NCBI GenBank assembly: GCA_946628525.1
Contig: CAMOWO010000014.1
Span: forward strand, 1 to 11,156
DNA length: 11,156 nt
From: an uncultured Bacillota bacterium
GTDB taxonomy: Bacteria > Bacillota_A > Clostridia > Peptostreptococcales > Anaerovoracaceae
Reading direction: 5' to 3'
Positions 5,858 through 11,156 of this stretch are shown here, in pieces. The notes below the pieces were generated by a model that ran no database searches, was not told the DNA's origin, and saw nothing but the letters and a program-made list of their open reading frames with translations. Both the position numbers and the translations under genes were made by a program. Position 1 is the stretch's first letter. Every line of letters starts with the position of its first letter.

Positions 5858-7241
5858 TTGCGATTTCCTCTTTCAGACGTGCTGCACATTCTTTGAAATG
5901 GCGTCCTCTGACTTCAAAGCTCGGATACATATCCCATGAAGCGCATGCAGGTGACAGCAGCACCACATCCCCTGCCTCCGCGACTTCATACGCTTTCCGG
6001 ACGCATTCTTCCATATCACTGCACATGATGATATCGGTAAACCCTGCATTCTCTGCCGTTTCCTTTATCTTCGGTGCCGTCTTTCCCAGAAGCACGAGGG
6101 TCTTCACTCTCCCCGGGAACATCCCCACGAACTCTTCGTAGGTCGCCCCCTTGTCGTACCCTCCTGCAATGAGTATGATATTCTCCTTCATGGCCTCGAT
6201 GGCCTTGATCGCTGCATCAGTGTTCGTTCCCTTGGAGTCGTTGACGAATCTCACGCCTTCGATCTCTCCCCAAAGCTCGATCCTGTGCTCTACCCCTGCG
6301 AACTCTCTCATGACCTTCGCGATGACCTCAGGGTCGATTCCCCCAAAGTATGCGATGGCGCATGCTGCAAGGGCGTTCTCCAGGTTATGACTGCCCGGGA
6401 TCTTCAGTTCGTCGGTACCGCAGATCACCGTCTCTTCGCCCTTCTCGTCTCTGATGACGATCTTTCCGTCCTTTACAAAGGCGCCGAAGGCAAGCTGCTC
6501 TTTCCTGCTGAAGGGTACGATGGTCACGTCCGCGCCTTCGCCCAGCGCAAAGCATGCCTTGTCATCGTAGTTCAGCACGCAGTACTGATCCTTCGTCTGA
6601 TTCTTGAAAATATTGGCCTTCGCTCTGCCGTAGCCTTCCATGTCTCCGTGTCTGTCCAGATGGTCCGGCGTCAGGTTCAGGATGGCGGACACTTCCGGTC
6701 TGAACTCCTCTATGGTCTCCAGCTGGAAACTGCTGCACTCCGTCACCAGCCAGCTGTCCTCTTCGGCTTCCATCGCTTTGGACAGGACGGCTACGCCGAT
6801 ATTGCCCACAACGAAGCTGGAAGATGTGGCTTCTTTGTAGATCTCTCCTACGAGACTGGTGGTGGTCGTCTTTCCGTTGGTCCCGGTGATGGCCACGTAC
6901 TTTCCTTTGCCTGCTCTGTATGCGATCTCAAGCTCGCCGGTGATCTCTGCACCCGCAGCCTTTGCTTCCTGGATGAAGCCAAGGGCCGGAGGGACTCCGG
7001 GGCTTAGGATGAGCAGATCGAAGGCGCTCATATCCTCCGGCACACGGCCGAGGAACAGTTCCACCTTCTGATCTTTCAAAAACGACAAAAGCTGAGGGTC
7101 CATTTCGGCCTCAGTTTTTGAATCCTGTACGGCTGTGTCAGCTCCGAGGCTGCACATCACACGGGCAGCGGCCTCTCCCGATCTGCCCATTCCTACAACA
7201 AGGACTTTCTTATCCTTAAAATCATGAATTGTCTGAGTCAT
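5841..7241 (-). CDS. murD: MurD, UDP-MurNAc-L-alanine:D-glutamate ligase
   Basis: A cytoplasmic ATP-dependent Mur ligase that adds D-glutamate to UDP-MurNAc-L-Ala. The 466 residues fit the family. The N-terminal Rossmann-like UDP-binding domain carries VVGMGRSGEAAA (15-26) and LSPGVP (79-84). The central ATPase domain has the P-loop ITGTNGKTTTTS (118-129), GNIG (146-149), ECSSFQLE (168-175), NLTPDHLDRHG (189-199), with a Lys in GRAKANIF (205-212), and the GSHNLENALAA element (283-293). The C-terminal domain has NDSKGTN (334-340) and LSPACASWDMYPSFEVRG (429-446), which bind the incoming amino acid in the MurD family. The ATG has a good AGGAG 7 bases upstream and lies 16 bases after mraY. Its 3' end overlaps the ftsW start by 17 bases. 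All expected motifs are intact. Confidence 0.97.
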   Translation of the reverse strand: MTQTIHDFKDKKVLVVGMGRSGEAAARVMCSLGADTAVQDSKTEAEMDPQLLSFLKDQKVELFLGRVPEDMSAFDLLILSPGVPPALGFIQEAKAAGAEITGELEIAYRAGKGKYVAITGTNGKTTTTSLVGEIYKEATSSSFVVGNIGVAVLSKAMEAEEDSWLVTECSSFQLETIEEFRPEVSAILNLTPDHLDRHGDMEGYGRAKANIFKNQTKDQYCVLNYDDKACFALGEGADVTIVPFSRKEQLAFGAFVKDGKIVIRDEKGEETVICGTDELKIPGSHNLENALAACAIAYFGGIDPEVIAKVMREFAGVEHRIELWGEIEGVRFVNDSKGTNTDAAIKAIEAMKENIILIAGGYDKGATYEEFVGMFPGRVKTLVLLGKTAPKIKETAENAGFTDIIMCSDMEECVRKAYEVAEAGDVVLLSPACASWDMYPSFEVRGRHFKECAARLKEEIASGNRQ

Positions 7242-7257
7242 TCTATATCTCCTGGAT

Positions 7258-8217
7258 CTATATTATGAGGAAACCGGCAAAGCAGCAGATCAGTGTGAAG
7301 GCCCAGAAGGCCACCACTACCTGCACTTCGCTGTATCCACATTTTTCGAAATGATGATGGATCGGTGCCATCTTGAATATCCTCTTGCCGCCGGTGGCTT
7401 TGAAGTAGCCCACCTGAAGGACGACGGAGAGGGCCTCCAGCACGTAGAGAAGGCCTACGATGAGGAGCATCAGTTCAAGCTTCATGGCGATGGCCGCCGC
7501 AGCCAGACCTCCACCGAGGGCCAGCGAGCCGGTGTCGCCCATGAAGACCTTCGCCTTATGTTTGTTGAACACGAGGAATCCCAGGCATCCGCCGCAAAGG
7601 GCTGCGCAGAAATAGGAGCCGGCTTCCGACGCGTAGATCATGCCTGCGAAAGCAAAGAAGAAGGATACCAGCGCCGTGACGCCCGATGCCAGTCCGTCCA
7701 GTCCGTCCGTGAGGTTCACGGCGTTCGTCATGGCAAGTACTGCAAAGACGATGAACGGCACGTAGAGCCAGCCGAAGTCGATATAGATCTTCGCGAATGG
7801 GATCCAGACTTCACCGCCCAGTTCCTTGTACATCACGATGGCGAATATGACAGATATGATGATCTGCAGCGCCATCTTCTGATAGGCTCTGAGGCCCAGG
7901 TTCACTTTTTTGATCACCTTCAGGTAGTCGTCGATGAATCCGATGATGCCGAATCCGATGAATACAAGAAGGATGACGGCCATGGCAAGTTTATTGCCGC
8001 CGAAGAAGCCGCATCCTGCTATCGTTGCAGCGAATGTGCTGATGATGATGGCGATGCCGCCCATGCTCGGCGTCCCGGCCTTGCTCAGGTGGGACTGGGG
8101 TCCGTCTTCTCTTATGTTCTGTCCCGCCTTCTGTCTCAGGATCGGGATCTCAAATTTTGTGATCGCTACGGATATCACGAAGGATATCACCATAACAGCT
8201 ATGATATAATACAACAT
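7258..8217 (-). CDS. mraY: MraY, phospho-MurNAc-pentapeptide translocase (lipid I synthesis)
   Basis: An integral membrane enzyme that transfers phospho-MurNAc-pentapeptide from UDP to undecaprenyl phosphate. The 319 residues contain about ten membrane helices, as in the family. Conserved cytoplasmic motifs: GPQSHLSKAGTPSMGG (39-54), the Mg-binding FIDDYLKV (94-101) with D96 and D97, NAVNLTDGLDGLA (165-177), VFMGDTGSLALGG (224-236) with D228, and the PIHHHFEKCG loop (285-294). The ATG has AGGAG 5 bases upstream, and this site overlaps the murF stop codon (8226-8228). It lies between the ligases that make its substrate (murF, murD) and the enzymes that use its product (murG, ftsW). Nothing is missing. 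Confidence 0.97.
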   Translation of the reverse strand: MLYYIIAVMVISFVISVAITKFEIPILRQKAGQNIREDGPQSHLSKAGTPSMGGIAIIISTFAATIAGCGFFGGNKLAMAVILLVFIGFGIIGFIDDYLKVIKKVNLGLRAYQKMALQIIISVIFAIVMYKELGGEVWIPFAKIYIDFGWLYVPFIVFAVLAMTNAVNLTDGLDGLASGVTALVSFFFAFAGMIYASEAGSYFCAALCGGCLGFLVFNKHKAKVFMGDTGSLALGGGLAAAAIAMKLELMLLIVGLLYVLEALSVVLQVGYFKATGGKRIFKMAPIHHHFEKCGYSEVQVVVAFWAFTLICCFAGFLII

Positions 8218-8222
8218 TTCTT

Positions 8223-8227
8223 CTCCT
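8223..8227 (-). promoter_or_regulatory. Ribosome binding site of mraY overlapping the murF stop
   Basis: AGGAG on the minus strand, 5 bases before the mraY ATG. Two of its bases belong to the murF TAG stop (8226-8228), again favouring coupled translation from gene to gene. Confidence 0.7.
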
Positions 8228-9602
8228 AAAGTTCCAGTACTCGCTCTACTATGTCTTCCATTTTCATGCCTCTGGAGCCCTTCACGAGGACCACATCTCC
8301 GCTGCCGATGAGACGGTCAAGCTCGGGATAGAGGTCATCCTTCGACGGGAACCAGAAGACTTCCGCCTTCCCGCCTTCGGCGCCTTTTGCGATATCCTTT
8401 GAATGATCTCCGACGGCGATCACCTTTTGGATATCGAGACCCTTTGTGAAAAGTCCCACGCCCAGATGCTGCTTCGCGCTCTCTTTGCCCAGCTCGAACA
8501 TGTCTCCGAGGATCGCCACGCGGCTGCCCTCGCACTCACTGCTCTGGAGGATGCTCAGGGCGCTCTTCATGGAATCCGTGCTGGCGTTATACGTATCGTC
8601 GATGACAGCAGCCTTGTTTCCTCTTCGGACGCTGAGTCTTCGTCCGGTGAGTTCCACCTTCCCAAGACCCGAGGCGCATTCTTCCATGCTAAGGCCAAGC
8701 AGATTGCCCACTGCCGCAGCGAGCGCCGCATTTGTGGCGCTGTGCACGCCCGGCACCGGAAGGGTGATCCGGTGGCTTACCTGCCTGAATTCCATTGAGA
8801 ATTGTATACCCTCAAGGCCGAAATCGTCAACAGAGGATATGATATAATCGCTCCTGCCGTCGTATCCGATGGCGATCTGTCTGTAGTCGCCTTTCGTTCT
8901 TTCTTTCGTGAGGAATTCATCGTCGGCTGCGTAGACCAGTGCCCCGCCGGAGACGATGTGACCGGCGATCTCCATCTTCGCCCGGAAGATGCCTTCCCGG
9001 CTCCCCAGGTTCTCGATGTGGGCGACGCCTACGTTGGTGATGACCGCGATCTCAGGCTTCACGATGGACGCGAGTCTGTCAATCTCGCCGGCGTGGTTCA
9101 TGCCCATTTCAAGGACCACTGCCTCCGTGCCCTCATCGAACTGGAAGATGGACATCGGAAGGCCGATCTCATTGTTGAAATTCTTCATGTTCCGTCCCGT
9201 GTTGTACTTCTCGGACAGCACGTAGTAAATCATGTCCCGGACCGATGTCTTGCCGACGCTGCCGGTGACGGCCACCCGCCTGACATCCAGGCTGTCCAGG
9301 TACCATGCCGCCAGATCGCCCATCCGGCGGACCGTGTCGTCCACCAGGATCACGTTGGCATCCTCCGTATCCTCCGGAAGATACTCGGTATCCGAGATAA
9401 AGACGGTCTCACATCCGGCATCCAGGACATCCTTCAGGTATCGATGTCCGTCCTGGTTCTCGCCACGTATGGCGATGAACATGTCGCCTTCCCCACATAT
9501 TCTGGAGTCCTGCTTGATGTGGTATATGTAGTTGTCTTCCGATCCTGAAAGGAGTTTTCCTCCCGTTGCCTTCAGGATCTCGCTAATCTTGATCTTTTTC
9601 AT
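8226..9602 (-). CDS. murF: MurF, UDP-MurNAc-tripeptide:D-alanyl-D-alanine ligase
   Basis: The last cytoplasmic Mur ligase: it joins D-Ala-D-Ala to UDP-MurNAc-tripeptide using ATP. The 458 residues are the normal length. Domain 1 has DSRICGEGDMFIAIRG (32-47) and DGHRYL (51-56). The ATPase domain has the P-loop TGSVGKTS (113-120), NFNNEIGLP (141-149), EMGMNHAGEI (165-174), ITNVGVAHIENLGS (188-201) with the Lys-bearing FRAKMEI (206-212), and PGVHSATNALAA-like PGVHSATNAAL (284-294). Domain 3 has DDTYNASTDSM (335-345), ILGDMFELG (364-372) and LVKGSRGMKME (439-449). The ATG is only 1 base after the PBP stop codon (TGATATG). I see no clear Shine-Dalgarno sequence within 15 bases, so initiation probably depends on coupling to the PBP gene. 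murE, often between these two genes, is absent here. Confidence 0.97.
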   Translation of the reverse strand: MKKIKISEILKATGGKLLSGSEDNYIYHIKQDSRICGEGDMFIAIRGENQDGHRYLKDVLDAGCETVFISDTEYLPEDTEDANVILVDDTVRRMGDLAAWYLDSLDVRRVAVTGSVGKTSVRDMIYYVLSEKYNTGRNMKNFNNEIGLPMSIFQFDEGTEAVVLEMGMNHAGEIDRLASIVKPEIAVITNVGVAHIENLGSREGIFRAKMEIAGHIVSGGALVYAADDEFLTKERTKGDYRQIAIGYDGRSDYIISSVDDFGLEGIQFSMEFRQVSHRITLPVPGVHSATNAALAAAVGNLLGLSMEECASGLGKVELTGRRLSVRRGNKAAVIDDTYNASTDSMKSALSILQSSECEGSRVAILGDMFELGKESAKQHLGVGLFTKGLDIQKVIAVGDHSKDIAKGAEGGKAEVFWFPSKDDLYPELDRLIGSGDVVLVKGSRGMKMEDIVERVLEL

Positions 9603-9603
9603 A

Positions 9604-11156
9604 TCAGTTGTACAAATATACTTTCGTTCCTTTTTTGACTTTCGTTCCCGGCTCCGGATACTGCTTCGTCACGACGAAATCGGATTCTGCGGCGGCCTTG
9701 GCATCGTAATCTGCCTTGAGATCCTTCGATCCGAGCAGCTCGATGCACTCGCTGGCATTCTTGCCGACCAGCTCAGGCACTGCGACCTTCTTGTCCGCAT
9801 CTTCGTCCACTTCTTCCTGTATCGGAGAAACGTTCTCGTAGTTCAGCAGGTTCCTCAGCAGTCTCTTCGTTCCCGGACCTGCTACGACACCACCGTAGTG
9901 TACGCCCTTCGGGTTGTCGACGATGAGGAGCACGACCACCTTCGGATCATCCATCGGTGCCATGGCCACGCATGAGGAATACGTCTGGTCTACGTACTTG
10001 CCGTTCTTGACTTTGTTCGCGGTTCCCGTCTTGGCGCCGACCTTGTAGCCGTCGATCTTTACCGTACCGGCTCCGCCGTTATCTACGACGAACTGCATGA
10101 TCTTTCTCATGTCGTCGGCCGTTTCTTTGGAGACGGTCTGACGGACGACTTCGTTGTCGAAGGACTTCACCGTTTCACCGTCGCTGTCCGTGATCTCCTT
10201 CACGAGTCGCGGCTTCATCATCTTGCCGTCGTTTCCAAAGGATGCGATGGCGGTGATGAGCTGGATCGGAGTAACGGCGATACCCTGACCGAAACCAATG
10301 GTTCCCAGACCTACAGGACCTGCCGTTTCCTCAGACTGGAGGATGGCGGTGGTCTCTCCCGGGAAGTCGATGCCGGTGGTCCCCGTTATGCCGAATGTGT
10401 CCAGATGGTCGTAGAACTTCTTGATGCCCACCTTGTTGGCGAGTTTGACGAACACCGGGTTGCAGGAGTTGGAAACGGCCTCCGGCAGCGTCTCTTTGCC
10501 GTGTGGTCTTCCGGTCCTCCAGCAGTGGATGGTGGTTCCCGCTATGGTGATGGCGCCGTTATCGTAGTATACGCTGTCCAGATCCGCCGCATCCTCTTCC
10601 AAAGCGGTGGCGGTGGTCAGCAGTTTGAACGTCGATCCCGGCTCATACACGTCGCATATCAGAGAGTTTCTCCACATCTTCTGGATGTAGGCCTGCTTCT
10701 TCTCGTCGGTGAGCTTCTCGAATTTCGCCTTGCTCTTCTTCGATGTCGGCGTGTTCGGATCGTTCAGGTCGAAGTCCGGAGTCTGGGCCATGGCCTTGAT
10801 GTCCCCTGTCTTCGGATCCATGACGATGGCGAGGACTCGGTCGGCCTTCGTCTTCTTGGCCGTCCACTTGATGGCGTCCTCAGTATAGTACTGGATGACG
10901 GAATCTATCGTTGTGATGAGATTGTATCCGTCCTCTGCTTCGTAGTAGGTGGATTCTCCGTAGGAGAGCCGGTTGCCGGCAGTATCCGTATAGTTGATCT
11001 CTCTTCCGGCGATGCCGCTGAGATAACTGTTGTACTGCAGTTCAAGTCCGCTGAGGCCCTTGTTGTCCGATGATACGGTGCCCAGAACATGGGACGCGAA
11101 GGATCCCAGAGGATAACTTCTCTTCGTATCCTCCACGATCTCGATGCCGCGAAGTC
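9604..11156 (-). CDS. ftsI: Class B penicillin-binding protein (FtsI/SpoVD type) with one PASTA domain, N-terminus outside the window
   Basis: A monofunctional D,D-transpeptidase that crosslinks septal peptidoglycan beside FtsW. The reading frame is open to the right edge, giving about 516 residues; the visible part begins LRGIEIVEDTKRSYPLGSFA, so the membrane anchor and the start of the dimerisation region are missing. Numbering from the V of VEDTKR: the linker motif KGLSGLELQYNSYLSG (26-41), the active-site STFK (168-171; Ser168 is the nucleophile), the SCN triad (224-226), KTGT (369-372), and a single PASTA domain (about 450-510, VPELVGKNASECIELL ... YPEPGTKVKKGTKVYLYN). Catalytic residues are intact. 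The GTG at 11134-11136 is internal, not a start. One PASTA domain resembles SpoVD more than Bacillus PBP2B (two), but its place among murF, ftsW and ftsZ supports a vegetative FtsI role; SpoVD remains possible in a spore former. rsmH and ftsL are expected further upstream. Confidence 0.92.
   Translation of the reverse strand, partial: LRGIEIVEDTKRSYPLGSFASHVLGTVSSDNKGLSGLELQYNSYLSGIAGREINYTDTAGNRLSYGESTYYEAEDGYNLITTIDSVIQYYTEDAIKWTAKKTKADRVLAIVMDPKTGDIKAMAQTPDFDLNDPNTPTSKKSKAKFEKLTDEKKQAYIQKMWRNSLICDVYEPGSTFKLLTTATALEEDAADLDSVYYDNGAITIAGTTIHCWRTGRPHGKETLPEAVSNSCNPVFVKLANKVGIKKFYDHLDTFGITGTTGIDFPGETTAILQSEETAGPVGLGTIGFGQGIAVTPIQLITAIASFGNDGKMMKPRLVKEITDSDGETVKSFDNEVVRQTVSKETADDMRKIMQFVVDNGGAGTVKIDGYKVGAKTGTANKVKNGKYVDQTYSSCVAMAPMDDPKVVVLLIVDNPKGVHYGGVVAGPGTKRLLRNLLNYENVSPIQEEVDEDADKKVAVPELVGKNASECIELLGSKDLKADYDAKAAAESDFVVTKQYPEPGTKVKKGTKVYLYN

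Noticed and set aside
7351..8229. 292-codon open frame on the plus strand opposite mraY
   Set aside because: Antisense to an intact mraY. The product is hydrophilic with many His, Asp and Gln residues and no family features. No promoter or ribosome binding site was seen.
8802..9548. 248-codon open frame on the plus strand opposite murF
   Set aside because: Antisense shadow of murF; no initiation signal, and no feature beyond the absence of stops expected from G/C-ending codons on the other strand.
1..11156. A novel accessory, defence or mobile system in this window
   Set aside because: Every long frame with proper initiation signals is a recognised cell wall, division, rRNA-modification or tRNA-charging gene in a conserved order. 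There is no integrase, transposase, direct-repeat boundary or compositional island.

Overview
The window holds a division and cell wall (dcw) gene cluster, read entirely on the minus strand, followed by the start of a separate rRNA-methyltransferase/pheS transcription unit on the same strand. In the direction of transcription (high to low coordinates) the order is: class B penicillin-binding protein (5' end outside the window), murF, mraY, murD, ftsW, murG, divIB/ftsQ, ftsZ, a hairpin terminator, a TrmH/SpoU-family RNA methyltransferase, and the first 66 codons of pheS. I see no mobile element, CRISPR array, tRNA or rRNA gene. The longest gene-free stretch is the 158 bases between ftsZ and the methyltransferase, and it appears to hold a terminator, a candidate promoter and a leader hairpin.

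The source is most likely a Firmicute of the Clostridia type. The gene order, the single C-terminal PASTA domain on the transpeptidase, the DivIB form of FtsQ with a long charged cytoplasmic tail, and a SpoU methyltransferase directly upstream of pheS (as with ysgA/rlmP-pheS in Bacillus) all point that way. Base composition is moderately GC-rich, with mostly G/C-ending codons. murE is not between the PBP gene and murF, ftsA is absent, and no spoIIGA-sigE pair follows ftsZ. I cannot name a genus.

The genes form one functional chain. MurD and MurF build the UDP-MurNAc-pentapeptide, MraY moves it onto the lipid carrier (lipid I), and MurG adds GlcNAc (lipid II). FtsW polymerises lipid II and the class B PBP crosslinks it at the septum. 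DivIB scaffolds the FtsW-PBP complex, and FtsZ organises the site. Junctions from the PBP gene to divIB are very tight (17-base overlap to 16-base gap), indicating one polycistronic mRNA. The exception is ftsZ, which has its own 63-base upstream gap, a strong ribosome binding site and a good sigma-A-type promoter inside the AT-rich end of divIB.

This is a conserved housekeeping region, and I found no sign of a new system. The points worth a second look are the ftsZ promoter with its repeated ACAAT/ATTGT elements, the likely TTG start and unusual tail of DivIB, the absence of murE, and the hairpin in the methyltransferase-pheS leader.
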